A program made the position numbers and the translations under genes. Of a DNA stretch of 64,000 nt, positions 1 to 10,056 are shown piece after piece. The notes beneath the pieces are model-generated. The model saw only the letters and a program-made list of their open reading frames with translations, was not told where the DNA came from and did not search any database. The stretch is taken from positions 744,001 to 808,000 of the forward strand of contig NC_007953.1 in the NCBI RefSeq assembly GCF_000013645.1. Reading direction: 5' to 3'. Source of the stretch: Paraburkholderia xenovorans LB400 (GTDB lineage: Bacteria; Pseudomonadota; Gammaproteobacteria; Burkholderiales; Burkholderiaceae). Positions within the stretch are counted from its first letter, which is position 1, and every line of letters begins with the position of its first letter.

Positions 1-84
1 ATCGGAAGAAGCGGCGGGGAGTGAACGAATGAAGCGGAGCGATTGAAGAGAAAGAATGAGGCGAAACGGATGAAGCGCCGCTGC

Positions 85-111
85 GCCGCGAGAGGAAGAA
101 CCGCTCGCGGC
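85..111. other. Hairpin near the window edge; no gene seen in 1-138
   Basis: The first 138 bases hold no convincing gene. An 8-bp inverted repeat (GCCGCGAG at 85-92, CTCGCGGC at 104-111) is followed by TCCTTT on the + strand. It could end transcription coming from the left, but the T tract is short. Confidence 0.25.
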
Positions 112-138
112 TCCTTTAAAACCCGAAGGAAAGCGGAA

Positions 139-753
139 TCAGAGGTGAATGACGGGCGGCTGCGTGTTCATGATCCACAGCAATCGCGCGGTCTTGTTGC
201 TCTCGTTGCGCACGCTATGTGGCACCGTACTCCTGAACTGGAAACTGTCGCCCGCACGCAGTTCGGAGCGGCGATCGCCGACGTTCAGCACGACCGTGCC
301 TTCCAGCACCAGGCCGGCCTTTTCGCCGATACCGACCAGCACTTCTTCCGAACCCGAGCCGGCCGGCAGCATGATGATCATCATCTGCAGATCGTGGTCG
401 CCGTGCGGCGACAGCAACTCTTTCTGCATACCGTTCTTGCCGACCTCGAACAGCGGCCGCTCGGCCGCCTTGCGCACGAAGTCGCCGGTGATCGGGTCCG
501 AGACCGCGTCGTCCTCTTCGAGCAACGCGGTGAGCGGCACTTCGAGCGCCTGACGCAGACGTTCGAGAATGCGCACCGACGGATTCGCCTTGTTGCGCTC
601 GACCTGGCTGACGGTGCCGACCGACACGCCCGCACGCATCGCCAGTTCGTTGACCGACAGACCCTGCGCGACGCGCAGCGCCCGCAGACGGGCGCCGACG
701 TCGCCGTGACTCAGGTCGACCGCGCGTTTTTTGCCAGCTTCTGTTCGCTGCAT
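139..753 (-). CDS. XRE-family transcriptional regulator with C-terminal cupin domain
   Basis: Predicted transcription factor of 204 aa. An N-terminal helix-turn-helix of the Cro/C1 (XRE) type spans about residues 18-75, with SVGTVSQVERNKANPS as the recognition part. A small cupin barrel spans about 110-195 (PAGSGSEE, VGDRRSELRAGDSFQF, VPHSVRNES). In this family the cupin binds a small ligand and the HTH controls a neighbouring catabolic operon. The ATG at 753 is preceded on the minus strand by AGGAA. The gene is divergent from the GNAT gene at 1082 and the genes behind it, which makes those genes the likely target. The ligand cannot be told from sequence. Confidence 0.9.
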   Translation of the reverse strand: MQRTEAGKKRAVDLSHGDVGARLRALRVAQGLSVNELAMRAGVSVGTVSQVERNKANPSVRILERLRQALEVPLTALLEEDDAVSDPITGDFVRKAAERPLFEVGKNGMQKELLSPHGDHDLQMMIIMLPAGSGSEEVLVGIGEKAGLVLEGTVVLNVGDRRSELRAGDSFQFRSTVPHSVRNESNKTARLLWIMNTQPPVIHL

Positions 754-1081
754 GTGTTTCCTGTTGATGACGGTGCAGCCGGCCCGCTACGCCCACCGCT
801 GCTGTTGTTGTGCCCGGTTCGAAGCCGTCGCAGCTACGGCGGTGGCCGCCGCCCACTGCAATGAACATCCGCAAGAATTGCGATCATTATATTGAATTCG
901 TCATTATTGCGGTGAACGTCAAAAATAACCGCGCGAATCGGTTCATCGGGATTTCGCGTCGTTTAGCGTGCGCCGATGACACTGTCGACGGCCACCGTCG
1001 AATAACAAAAAGATCGTCCTATGAAGCGGCCACCGGGAATGCGACAGTCTAGGCTGATCATGCCGCCAGCAGGAGTTTGCA
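754..1081. other. Divergent intergenic region (putative promoters/operator)
   Basis: 328 bases between the XRE-cupin regulator and the GNAT gene with no plausible gene. The part from about 870 to 950 is clearly AT-richer than its surroundings (ATTATATTGAATTCGTCATT near 885-905), so both promoters and the operator of the regulator probably lie here. AGGAG at about 1070 is the ribosome binding site for the next gene. Confidence 0.45.
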
Positions 1082-1966
1082 GTGTCCGAATCATCTGTGA
1101 AGAAATCGCCCGCTTACCGCCGTTTCACGTCCGCCGACATCGCCGCCGCGCACGGCCTCTCGCTCGCGGTGCGCTGGCCGCATCGCGCCGACGACTGGCG
1201 CTTCATGTTCGACGCCGGCACCGGCTTCGTCGCCGAAGACAACGGCAACGTGATCGGCACCGCGCTGTGCTGGAAATTCGGCACGGACCGCGGCACGCTC
1301 GGCCTCGTGATCGTGTCGCCCGACGAACAGGGCCGCGGCATCGGCCGCAAGCTGATGGAACTGGTGCTCGAAGAACTGGGCAGCCGCGTGACCTTCCTGC
1401 ACGCCACCGTGGCAGGCAAGCCGCTCTATGAAAAGCTCGGCTTCGTCACCTGCGGCGGCCTCACCCAGCATCAGGGCACGCTCGCCAGCATCGCGGCGGT
1501 CGCGCCGCCCGCCGGCGAGCAACTGCGCGCCGCGACGCCCGCCGACACCGCGAAGCTGATCGAACTCGCGTCGCAAGCGAGCGGGTTCGACCGCAGCGCG
1601 ACGATTCCCGCGCTGCTCGACTTCGCGCAAGGCGTGGTGCTCGAACGCGACGGCGAAGTGCTCGGCTTCTCGCTGTTCCGCCCGTTCGGACGCGGTTATG
1701 CAATCGGACCGGTGGTCGCTCTGCATTCGTCGGACGACCAGCGCGCGCGCGCACTGATCTCGCACTGGCTCGCGCAGCACGAAGGCGATTTCGTGCGGAT
1801 CGACGTGCCGGGAGATGCCGGCATCCACGACTGGCTGAGCGGCCTCGGCATGAGCCGCGTCGACTCGGTCGAAAAGATGGTGCGCAACGCGTCCGCCGAC
1901 CTGCGCGAAGCAGCGCCGGACACGACGTGGCGTGCGTACGGCATCGTCAATCAGGCCATGGCGTAA
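1082..1966 (+). CDS. GNAT-family N-acetyltransferase (two-domain)
   Basis: 294 aa, GTG start at 1082 with AGGAG 8-12 bases upstream. Residues about 10-130 form a Gcn5-type acetyltransferase fold with the acetyl-CoA loop DEQGRGIGRKLME (R/Q-x-x-G-x-G/A type). The second half (about 140-280) looks like the YitH/HsdM-type acetyltransferase-like C-terminal domain. It is the first gene of a run that continues with a reductase 6 bases downstream, so it is probably co-transcribed. Its substrate is unknown; an amine or amino acid intermediate of the same pathway is a reasonable inference, since a deacylase-like hydrolase sits further along the operon. Confidence 0.8.
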   Translation: MSESSVKKSPAYRRFTSADIAAAHGLSLAVRWPHRADDWRFMFDAGTGFVAEDNGNVIGTALCWKFGTDRGTLGLVIVSPDEQGRGIGRKLMELVLEELGSRVTFLHATVAGKPLYEKLGFVTCGGLTQHQGTLASIAAVAPPAGEQLRAATPADTAKLIELASQASGFDRSATIPALLDFAQGVVLERDGEVLGFSLFRPFGRGYAIGPVVALHSSDDQRARALISHWLAQHEGDFVRIDVPGDAGIHDWLSGLGMSRVDSVEKMVRNASADLREAAPDTTWRAYGIVNQAMA

Positions 1967-1972
1967 GCGGCG

Positions 1973-2896
1973 ATGACCCTCCTCTACAAGGCCGACCCGG
2001 TACGCGGCGCGCTGTGGGCCGAGCGCTTCGCGCAACTTGCGCCGCAGATCCCGTTTCGCGTGTGGCCGGATCTCGGCGACCCCGCGGCGATCCGCTATCT
2101 GGTCGCGTGGCAGCCGGGCGACCTCGCGCTCACGCTGCCGAATCTCGACGTGGTGTTTTCGGTCGGCGCGGGCGTCGACCAGCTCGACCTGTCGCAGATC
2201 CCCGCGCATCTGCCGGTGGTGCGGATGATCGAACCGGGCATTGTCGACGGCATGGTCGAATATGTGACCGAGGCCGTGCTGGCGATTCACCGCGATCTGT
2301 TCGATTATGCGCTGCAGCAGCAGGCGCGCGTCTGGCAGCCGAAACCGCTGCGCGCGGCCGCGTCACGGCGCATCGGCGTGCTCGGCCTCGGCATGCTCGG
2401 CACCGCAGTGCTCGACCACCTGCAGCTGTTCGGCTTCGCGTGCGCGGGCTGGAGCCGCTCGCAGCATCGAATCGAAGGGGTCGACTGCTATGCGGGCGAC
2501 GAAAGTCTGGACGCGTTTCTCGCCCGCACCGACGTGCTGATCTGCCTGCTGCCGCTCACCGACGCGACGCGCCGGCTGCTCGGCCGCCGCGTGTTCGACA
2601 CGCTACCGCGCGGCGCGTCGCTGGTGCATGTCGGACGCGGCCCGCAACTGGACAGCGCCGGGCTGATCGACGCGCTCGAACGCGGGCAGTTGCACAGCGC
2701 GGTACTCGACGTCACCGACCCCGAGCCGCTGCCCGCCGACCATCCGCTGTGGGCGCAGCCGCGCGTGCGCATCACGCCGCATATTGCGAGCGCGACGCGG
2801 CCGGAGTCGGCGGTCGACGCGGTGCTGGAGAATCTGCGCCTCTTTCACGCGGGCGAACGGATGAACGGCCAGATCGACCGGACACGCGGATACTGA
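1973..2896 (+). CDS. Glyoxylate/hydroxypyruvate reductase A-like D-2-hydroxyacid dehydrogenase
   Basis: 307 aa, the usual length of GhrA. NAD(P)-dependent reduction of a 2-oxoacid such as glyoxylate or hydroxypyruvate. The dinucleotide loop GLGMLG is at residues 138-143. The catalytic triad of the family is in place: Arg222 (VHVGRGPQL), Glu251 (DPEPLP) and His270 (ITPHIAS). ATG lies 6 bases after the GNAT stop, which implies translational coupling. In this setting it could clear 2-oxoacids made by the oxidase or dehydrogenase encoded downstream; that is inference. Confidence 0.85.
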   Translation: MTLLYKADPVRGALWAERFAQLAPQIPFRVWPDLGDPAAIRYLVAWQPGDLALTLPNLDVVFSVGAGVDQLDLSQIPAHLPVVRMIEPGIVDGMVEYVTEAVLAIHRDLFDYALQQQARVWQPKPLRAAASRRIGVLGLGMLGTAVLDHLQLFGFACAGWSRSQHRIEGVDCYAGDESLDAFLARTDVLICLLPLTDATRRLLGRRVFDTLPRGASLVHVGRGPQLDSAGLIDALERGQLHSAVLDVTDPEPLPADHPLWAQPRVRITPHIASATRPESAVDAVLENLRLFHAGERMNGQIDRTRGY

Positions 2897-3080
2897 GCCC
2901 TTCTATGGCATTCACGAACCGCGTTCACGAGATTCACGACACGGCACCCATGCGCGCACCAGCGCGCGCGTCGGCCAGTACATCGGCAAGTGCGTCGGCT
3001 CGCGCATCGGCGCCCCACCCTATTTCGCCCCCTGCGCGGCGTCAGCCGACGGCGCGCGCTCACGGCAAGGAGAACCCCGT

Positions 3081-4169
<1,089 letters not shown>

Positions 4170-4182
4170 TCCCGCGCGGCAT

Positions 4183-4242
4183 CGGCCACACCGGCTGCAT
4201 CGGCCGCACCGGCCGCATCGACGGCCCGGCACGCGCCGGGCC
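4183..4242. repeat. 18-bp imperfect tandem repeat and GC hairpin in an operon spacer
   Basis: Two near-identical 18-bp units (CGGCCACACCGGCTGCAT at 4183-4200 and CGGCCGCACCGGCCGCAT at 4201-4218) are followed by a perfect 8-bp stem with a 4-base loop (GGCCCGGC/GCCGGGCC, 4223-4242). There is no T tract. The hairpin may stabilise mRNA ends or attenuate read-through between the dehydrogenases. Confidence 0.5.
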
Positions 4243-4278
4243 CCTCGCCACCGCACGTCGCAAGGCATGGAGAGTCTC

Positions 4279-5757
4279 ATGAGCACGAATCTCGAACAGT
4301 TGGCCCGCGCGCTGATCCGCACGGACAACTTCATCAACGGCCAGTGGATCGCGGCGGCAAGCGGCCGGCGTTTCGCGGTCACCGACCCGGCCACCGGCAA
4401 CCTGATCGCCGATGTCGCCGACAGCGGTCCGGCCGACGCGCGCGCCGCCACCGACGCCGCCGCGAAAGCGCTGCCCGCCTGGCGCGCGCTGCTCGCGAGC
4501 GAACGCGCGGCGATCCTGCATCGCTGGCACGCGCTGATCGTCGCCAATCGCGACGCACTCGGCGCGCTGATCTCGCTCGAACAGGGCAAACCGCTCACCG
4601 AAGGGCGTGGCGAGGTGGGTTACGGCGCGTCGTATGTCGCGTGGTTCGCCGACGAAGCAACGCGCATCTACGGCGACCTGATTCCGCAGCAGCAGCGCGG
4701 CAAACGCATGAGCGCGGTGAAGGAGCCGATCGGCGTGGTCGCGGCGATCACGCCGTGGAATTTTCCGCTCGCGATGATCGCACGCAAGATTGCGCCGGCG
4801 CTCGCGGCAGGCTGCACGGTGGTTGCGAAACCGGCTGAAGACACGCCGCTCACCGCCATCGCGCTCGTGATGCTCGCGCACGAAGCGGGCGTGCCGGACG
4901 GCGTACTCAACCTCATTTCGGCGTCGCGCGCGGCTGCCGCCGAAACGGTCGGCGACTGGCTCGCCGACAGCCGCGTGCGCAAGATCACGTTCACCGGTTC
5001 GACGCCGGTCGGCAAGCATCTCGCGCGCGAATCGGCGGGCACGCTGAAAAAGCTCTCGCTCGAACTCGGCGGCAACGCGCCGTTCATCGTGTTCGACGAC
5101 GCGGACCTCGATGCCGCCGTCAACGGTCTGCTGGCCGCGAAGTTCCGCAACGGCGGACAGACCTGCGTATGTCCGAATCGCGTCTACGTGCAACACGGCG
5201 TGTACGAGCATTTCGCCGCGCTGCTGCGCGCGAGGGTGGCGGAGTTGCGGGTCGGTCCGGCGAGCGATCCCACGTCGCAGATCGGTCCGATGATCAACGT
5301 GCGCGCGGTCGACAAGATCGCCCGCCATGTCGACGATGCGGTCGAACACGGCGCGGTCGTGCTGACGGGCGGCCGCCGCCTTACCGAGCTCGGGCCGCAC
5401 TACTACGCGCCCACGGTGCTCGGCAATGCAAGTGCGTCGATGGCGCTGTGCGGCGAGGAAACCTTCGGGCCGGTCGTGCCGCTGTTCCCGTTCGACACCG
5501 AACAGGATGCCGTGCAGGCCGCGAACGACACCCCGTTCGGCCTCGCGTCGTATTTCTACAGCGAAAACATGCGCCGGATCGAGCGCGTGTCGCGCGCGCT
5601 GGAGGCCGGTATCGTCGGCATCAACGAAGGCGCGCTCGCGTCCGAAGCGGCACCGTTCGGCGGCGTGAAGGAATCCGGTTACGGCCGCGAAGGGTCGAAG
5701 TATGGACTCGACGACTATCTGTCGATCAAGTATCTGTGTCAGGGAGGATTGCAGTAA
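4279..5757 (+). CDS. NAD(P)-dependent succinate-semialdehyde dehydrogenase-type aldehyde dehydrogenase
   Basis: 492 aa from the ATG at 4279, chosen because GGAGAG lies 5-10 bases before it; an in-frame ATG at 4267 would add four residues. Oxidises an aldehyde to its acid; closest in pattern to GabD. Visible marks: ITPWNFPLAMIARK, FTGSTPVGKHLA, catalytic Glu in LELGGNAPF, catalytic Cys in GGQTCVCPNRVYV (the second Cys two residues on is the redox-switch position known in GabD enzymes), and ETFGPVVPLFPF. It sits between the tartrate-type dehydrogenase and an AstE-like hydrolase, 2 bases before the next ATG, so it belongs to the operon. The exact aldehyde is unknown. Confidence 0.88.
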   Translation: MSTNLEQLARALIRTDNFINGQWIAAASGRRFAVTDPATGNLIADVADSGPADARAATDAAAKALPAWRALLASERAAILHRWHALIVANRDALGALISLEQGKPLTEGRGEVGYGASYVAWFADEATRIYGDLIPQQQRGKRMSAVKEPIGVVAAITPWNFPLAMIARKIAPALAAGCTVVAKPAEDTPLTAIALVMLAHEAGVPDGVLNLISASRAAAAETVGDWLADSRVRKITFTGSTPVGKHLARESAGTLKKLSLELGGNAPFIVFDDADLDAAVNGLLAAKFRNGGQTCVCPNRVYVQHGVYEHFAALLRARVAELRVGPASDPTSQIGPMINVRAVDKIARHVDDAVEHGAVVLTGGRRLTELGPHYYAPTVLGNASASMALCGEETFGPVVPLFPFDTEQDAVQAANDTPFGLASYFYSENMRRIERVSRALEAGIVGINEGALASEAAPFGGVKESGYGREGSKYGLDDYLSIKYLCQGGLQ

Positions 5758-5759
5758 CC

Positions 5760-6752
5760 ATGGAAGCCTATCCGATCGAAGTCGAATTTCCGGACATCTC
5801 CGCGCACGCGGCCGGCAATACCGGCATTGCGTACGTGCATACGTTCGACTCCGGCGTGCCCGGCCCGCACGTGATGATCAACGCGCTCACGCACGGCAAC
5901 GAGGTGTGCGGCGCGATCGCCGTCGACGGCCTGTTGAAGAGCGGCCTGCGGCCGCGCCGCGGCACGCTCACGCTGTCGTTCGCGAATGTCGACGCGTATG
6001 CGCGCTTCGATCACGCGTCGCCCGACAAGGCGCGTTTCGTCGATCAGGACTTCAACCGCGTGTGGACCGCCGCGAAACTCGACGACGTCGCAAGCCGCTC
6101 GTCGGAACTCGACCGTGCGCGCGCGATGCGGCCGGTGATCGACACGGTCGACCTGCTGCTCGACCTGCATTCGATGCACGAGAAAAGCGCGCCGCTGATT
6201 GTCGCGGGGCCTTTGGCGAAAGGAGCTGAACTGTCCGGGAAGCTCGGTACGCCCGCCACCGTGATCCAGGACGAAGGCCACCCGGAAGGCCGCCGTATGC
6301 GCGACTACGAAGGCTTCGGTGACGAAGCAAGTGCGAAGAACGCGCTGCTGATCGAATGCGGCCAGCACTGGGAAGCCAGTGCTGTGACGGTTGCGCGCGA
6401 TTGCACCGCGCGCTTCCTGCTGCTGTCGGGCGTGGTCGAGGCGGAAGATCTGCCGGCCGGCTGGATCGTGCCGCTGTCCAATGAAATGCGCATCGTGCGC
6501 GTGACCGAGCCGGTCGTCGCGAAGAGCATGGATTTCCGCTTCGCGGGTCCGTACACCGGCCTCGAAACTTTCGACAAGGCCGGCACCGTGATCGCGTGGT
6601 CCGACGACCAGCCGGTCGCAACACCCTACGACGACTGCATGCTCGTGATGCCCTCGCTGCGCCAGTTGCGCCCAGGCGTCACCGTGGTCCGGCTCGGCCG
6701 GATCGAACGACGCATCGACCTCACCTCCAGAGAACAGGAACACGCCGCATGA
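5760..6752 (+). CDS. Succinylglutamate desuccinylase/aspartoacylase-family zinc hydrolase
   Basis: 330 aa. The open frame extends far upstream, but the ATG at 5760 follows AGGGAGG and lies 2 bases after the dehydrogenase stop. M14-type carboxypeptidase fold with zinc ligands His45 and Glu48 (THGNE) and a third His in DLHSMH (137-140); DQDFNR (95-100) corresponds to the DLNR-like substrate loop. Family members remove an acyl group from an amino acid or diamine (AstE, aspartoacylase, DoeB). Its stop overlaps the next ATG (ATGA). A DoeB-like deacetylase role is possible but not shown. Confidence 0.82.
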   Translation: MEAYPIEVEFPDISAHAAGNTGIAYVHTFDSGVPGPHVMINALTHGNEVCGAIAVDGLLKSGLRPRRGTLTLSFANVDAYARFDHASPDKARFVDQDFNRVWTAAKLDDVASRSSELDRARAMRPVIDTVDLLLDLHSMHEKSAPLIVAGPLAKGAELSGKLGTPATVIQDEGHPEGRRMRDYEGFGDEASAKNALLIECGQHWEASAVTVARDCTARFLLLSGVVEAEDLPAGWIVPLSNEMRIVRVTEPVVAKSMDFRFAGPYTGLETFDKAGTVIAWSDDQPVATPYDDCMLVMPSLRQLRPGVTVVRLGRIERRIDLTSREQEHAA

Positions 6753-7093
6753 AAGTCCAGCAGATCAAGCAAGCCGTCGACGTCACCGCCCTCGAAGACT
6801 GGGGCGCCGCCGGGCTGCCCGGCACCGAACCCGCACGTGTGACGGGGCGCCAGTACGTGATTCCGGGCTCGGAAGCGGTCGATACCGGCGTGTTCGAATG
6901 CTCGCCCGGCACCTACCGTCGCTCGGTCAAGCAGGCCGAGGTGATGCACTTCATCAAGGGCAGCGGCAGCTTCACGCCCGACGGCGAGGACACGATCCGT
7001 TTCACGGCCGGCGATACGCTGTTCTTCGAAGCGAACACCGGAGGCTTGTGGAACGTCGACGACACGATGCGCAAGATCTACGTGATCTTCTGA
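6749..7093 (+). CDS. Small cupin-domain protein (DUF861/ureidoglycine-aminohydrolase-like)
   Basis: 114 aa, single cupin. Marks: FECSPGTYRRSVKQAEVMHF and GDTLFFEANTGGLWNV. Such small cupins often accompany FAD oxidases and aldehyde dehydrogenases in amine catabolism operons. The ATG overlaps the stop of the hydrolase gene by 4 bases, so expression is coupled. The function is not established. Confidence 0.8.
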   Translation: MKVQQIKQAVDVTALEDWGAAGLPGTEPARVTGRQYVIPGSEAVDTGVFECSPGTYRRSVKQAEVMHFIKGSGSFTPDGEDTIRFTAGDTLFFEANTGGLWNVDDTMRKIYVIF

Positions 7094-7146
7094 GCGCGCC
7101 GCGCGCGTCGTCACTGGCCGGTCATGTCAATCACGGTTGCTCAAAC

Positions 7147-8475
7147 ATGCTAAGAATCGACGAAGTTCCGAATAGCGACGGCTTTCCCGATCGCTGCGAC
7201 GTAGCCGTGATCGGCGGCGGCATTATCGGCGTCAGCACCGCTTACGAGCTTGCGCGGCGCGGCATATCGGTCGCTCTGCTGGAGAAAGGCATCATTGGCG
7301 CGGAACAGTCGGGGCGCAACTGGGGTTGGGTGCGCCAGCAGAACCGCGACCTCTACGAGTTGCCGCTCGCCATGCAGAGCCTGAAGCGTTGGGCTGAGTT
7401 GAGCGACGAACTCGGCGAGGAAATTGGTTTTCGCAAGAGCGGCATTCTATACGGCAGCGAGCAGCCCGCCGACGTCGCGCAGTGGGAAACGTGGCTCGGC
7501 AAGGCGCGTGCGCTCGGCTTCGACAGCCAGTTGCTGTCCGCGCGCGAACTGGCCGCGCGAGTGCCGAATGGCCGCGCGAAATGGGCGGGCGGCGTGTGGT
7601 CGTATTCCGATGGACGCGCAGAGCCGTCGAAAGCGGCCCCCGCCATCGCGCGCGGCGCGCAGCGGCTCGGCGCGCGCGTGCATCAGATCTGCGCGGTTCG
7701 CGGGCTCGATATCAGCGCGGGACGGGTATCCGGTGTCTGGACCGAGCGCGGGCTGATCGCGGCGGACAGCGTCGTGCTGGCGGGCGGCGCATGGAGCGCA
7801 CTGTTCTGCCGGCATCACGGGATAGATCTGCCGGCGGTCAACGTGATCGGCACCGCGCTGCGCACGGCCGAAGCGCCCGCCGTGATCGACGGTTGCTTCT
7901 CCGGACCGAACTTCGCGATGCGGAGGCGGCTCGACGGCGGCTACACGATCGCCGTGCCCGGCTATGGACGCATGGAAATCGCGCCGCAGAACCTGCGGCA
8001 CGCGGTCAAGTTCCGCAAGATGTTCCGCAGCAAACTGAGCAAGAAGCTCAAATTCCGGGTCGCGCAGCGGTTCTTCGGTGGGCCCGAAGGCAGTGCGACC
8101 TGGCGTCACGACGACATCACGCCGTTCGAGGAGATGCGCGTGTTCAATCCTTCGCCCGATGCCGAGTGGCCAACTCGCGCGATCGATCACGTCGCGGCGG
8201 TGTTCCCCGATCTGTCGGGGTTGCGGGTCGCGCATGCTTGGGCCGGCGCGATCGACACCACGCCGGACCTCGTGCCGGTCATGTCGCGCGTCGACAGCAT
8301 GCCGGGGCTCGTGATTGCGTCCGGGTTCAGCGGACACGGTTTCGGACTCGGACCCGGTGCGGGTATGCTGGTGAGCCGCATCGTCACCGACGACGTGAGC
8401 GGCATCGATCTCAATCCTTTTCGCCTGACGCGTTTCTCCGACGGCACGCGGCTCGCGAGTCCCGAGCTGATGTGA
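7147..8475 (+). CDS. FAD-dependent amino acid/amine oxidoreductase (DadA/glycine-oxidase-like)
   Basis: 442 aa. N-terminal dinucleotide motif CDVAVIGGGIIGVSTAYELA (about residues 17-36) with GxGxxG; SGRNWGWVRQQNRD is a typical flavin-proximal loop; the C-terminal HGFGLGPGAGML closes the FAD site. DAO-fold enzymes oxidise D-amino acids, glycine derivatives or secondary amines to imines, yielding an oxoacid or aldehyde. This fits the aldehyde dehydrogenase and GhrA-like reductase upstream. It is the last gene of the run; eroded DNA starts right after it, so a transporter gene may have been lost. Confidence 0.85.
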   Translation: MLRIDEVPNSDGFPDRCDVAVIGGGIIGVSTAYELARRGISVALLEKGIIGAEQSGRNWGWVRQQNRDLYELPLAMQSLKRWAELSDELGEEIGFRKSGILYGSEQPADVAQWETWLGKARALGFDSQLLSARELAARVPNGRAKWAGGVWSYSDGRAEPSKAAPAIARGAQRLGARVHQICAVRGLDISAGRVSGVWTERGLIAADSVVLAGGAWSALFCRHHGIDLPAVNVIGTALRTAEAPAVIDGCFSGPNFAMRRRLDGGYTIAVPGYGRMEIAPQNLRHAVKFRKMFRSKLSKKLKFRVAQRFFGGPEGSATWRHDDITPFEEMRVFNPSPDAEWPTRAIDHVAAVFPDLSGLRVAHAWAGAIDTTPDLVPVMSRVDSMPGLVIASGFSGHGFGLGPGAGMLVSRIVTDDVSGIDLNPFRLTRFSDGTRLASPELM

Positions 8476-8523
8476 CACGTTGGTTTTGCGGGCCACAGCG
8501 GACAACACGTCGGCTCGCACACG

Positions 8524-8742
8524 TCACATCAACGCCGTCTCTTCTCTTTGCCTCTCTCGGCAACGCAGTGCCCATATCCAGATTTCTCGCGAAAACTGTG
8601 CACCGTCGTACGCGACGCGTTGCCGCTTTGCATCGGAATCCGCCAGGAAAGACGGTAGGCCAGCCACGCCGGCAGCTGCCTGAGTCGCTGCCAGATGACC
8701 ATTGATCACTGATTTCGCTAGCAATCGGTCTCCCCTTTGCAA
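8524..8742 (-). pseudogene. LysR-type regulator C-terminal remnant
   Basis: About 70 codons resemble the last part of a LysR effector domain (AAGVAGLPSFLADSDAKRQR, then SREIWIWALRCRER, matching the usual 'LPCFLAD... RDLWL..HR' pattern). There is no N-terminal HTH. The similarity is by pattern memory only, so moderate confidence. Confidence 0.45.
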
Positions 8743-8776
8743 AGCTCATCAACCACTTCTGTTTGGTGCCACAGAA

Positions 8777-8828
8777 AGTGAAAACTGTGCCAAGTAAGTG
8801 AAAAACCGCTGCAGAAGATAGTGAAAAA
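8777..8828. repeat. Three direct repeats AGTGAAAA (possible transposon end)
   Basis: The octamer AGTGAAAA occurs at about 8777, 8797 and 8820, spaced about 20 and 23 bases. Evenly spaced short repeats of this type are usual at ends bound by TnsB/IstA-like transposases. No transposase gene is attached, and the spot separates the LysR remnant from the EamA remnant, so it is probably a relic end. Confidence 0.4.
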
Positions 8829-8874
8829 GTTCCAGCGGCAGCAGCGTCTTACCAGCGGACTATAGTACGGACGG

Positions 8875-9246
8875 TCATGCACGGCGTCCCAGCATCCACC
8901 GCAGCTTTCCGCTCGCCAAAGCTGTTCCGAAAAGCACGATCGCGCAGTCGGCGATCATCACCGAGGTGATCACCTCCCCCAGGAAAGCCGCGCCCCAGAT
9001 CATTCCAAAGATCGGGATAAGAAAAGTGACAGATGCGGCGTATGAGGCACCGACACGCTCAACCAGCCTGAAAAACAGCACGTACGCAAAGCCGGTACAC
9101 ACCACACCAAGTGCTGCGACGCATGCCCAGGTCGACGGCTCGACGGCGTGCTTTGGCCAAAAGAACAGCGCGAGTGGGGACAGCAAGATTGAGGCAAACA
9201 GTTGACTGCCAAAAGCGACAACGAACGGATTCACGCCCTCCAGATG
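8875..9246 (-). pseudogene. EamA/DMT-family transporter, C-terminal remnant
   Basis: About 120 codons corresponding to the last four or five membrane segments of a drug/metabolite transporter (VCTGFAYVLFFRLVERVG, TFLIPIFGMIWGAAFLGE). Full proteins have about 300 residues and ten segments; the N-terminal half is missing. The homologous reading starts at about 9246, just after the TAG that ends the GFA gene in the same frame. The GTG at 9234 is not a real start. Confidence 0.7.
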
Positions 9247-9255
9247 ACGAGGTAA

Positions 9256-9660
9256 CTAGGGCAACTGAGGATAGTGAGGAATTGCCTGACTAAGGCAAAC
9301 CCATGGTTGCGCACTAGATGTCCAGATATCTAGCATCGGCCGAAACTCCGAGGGATTGTCCAGGGTAGAGAAACGGATGGACATAACTTCTGGAGCCGTC
9401 TCGCCACGCGTGAACAGAGGGGAGCCGCAATCGGCGCAAAAGCTGCGAGTCGCGAGCATGCCACTGCCAGCACGAACCGAACATATCCTCGGCGTGCCGG
9501 TGATCGTCATGTCCGACACCCGCACGATGAAGCCGGAAGCGAAAGGAGCACCTGAGCGCTGGCAGTCCTGGCAATGGCAGTTGAGAGACGCAACTGGCGC
9601 GCGCGAGCATACATAGCGAATCGATCCGCATGCACACCCGCCGGAAAATGGAGCAGTCAT
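9256..9660 (-). CDS. GFA-family (glutathione-dependent formaldehyde-activating-like) zinc protein
   Basis: 134 aa from the ATG at 9660, which follows GGGGGA on the minus strand; a start at 9702 is possible but has no good site. The fold binds two zinc ions through Cys sets seen here: GCACGSIRY near the N-terminus, CHCQDCQRSG, and FCADCGSPL. Members act in glutathione-linked formaldehyde handling or related chemistry, but most have no proven substrate. It stands alone; the gene after it is truncated. Confidence 0.8.
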   Translation of the reverse strand: MTAPFSGGCACGSIRYVCSRAPVASLNCHCQDCQRSGAPFASGFIVRVSDMTITGTPRICSVRAGSGMLATRSFCADCGSPLFTRGETAPEVMSIRFSTLDNPSEFRPMLDIWTSSAQPWVCLSQAIPHYPQLP

Positions 9661-10009
9661 ATTGCTGTTTCCCCCTGCCGCCTGACTCGTTTTCACTGGC
9701 ATTTGACCGATGCCCCGCCGGAAGCTTGCTATTTAGCACCCGCCTTACCGCCCGCGCAGTGTAGCGCCGCCGACATCACAAGGCAAATGGCCGGTTTCCA
9801 TCTCGCGGACGTCCGGTTAAGGCAATCTTGACTGCCCGCTCCCGGTCGACTGCCGCCCGGCGTGGTCGTCGCCAGTCGGCCAGCATCTGCCATTTGCCGC
9901 CTCCCTCGATGGGACTTTCGAGCGTCTATTTCACACCGAAAATCAGCCGGACGACGATCCGACATACGTTCCGGATGAATGCACGCGTTGTAGCTCGCGT
10001 CCGCAATTA
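9661..10009. other. Intergenic region between GFA and MarR genes
   Basis: About 350 bases. I see no gene with recognisable features. The right end leads into the palindromic operator at 10010. Confidence 0.3.
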
Positions 10010-10038
10010 GACAGGTAACCTTGCAAGGTTTATCTGTC
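10010..10038. promoter_or_regulatory. Palindromic operator of the MarR regulator
   Basis: A perfect 14-bp palindrome AACCTTGCAAGGTT (10017-10030) is flanked by GACAGGT on the left and TATCTGTC on the right, which extends the dyad to 29 bases with one bulge. It ends 18 bases before the MarR start codon, the classic place for MarR autoregulation. Binding is inferred. Confidence 0.65.
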
Positions 10039-10056
10039 TTGATTTACGCTTCACGC

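Noticed and set aside
1091..2290. 399-codon minus-strand frame opposite the GNAT and GhrA-like genes
   Set aside because: Composition is that of an antisense shadow and it crosses two real genes.
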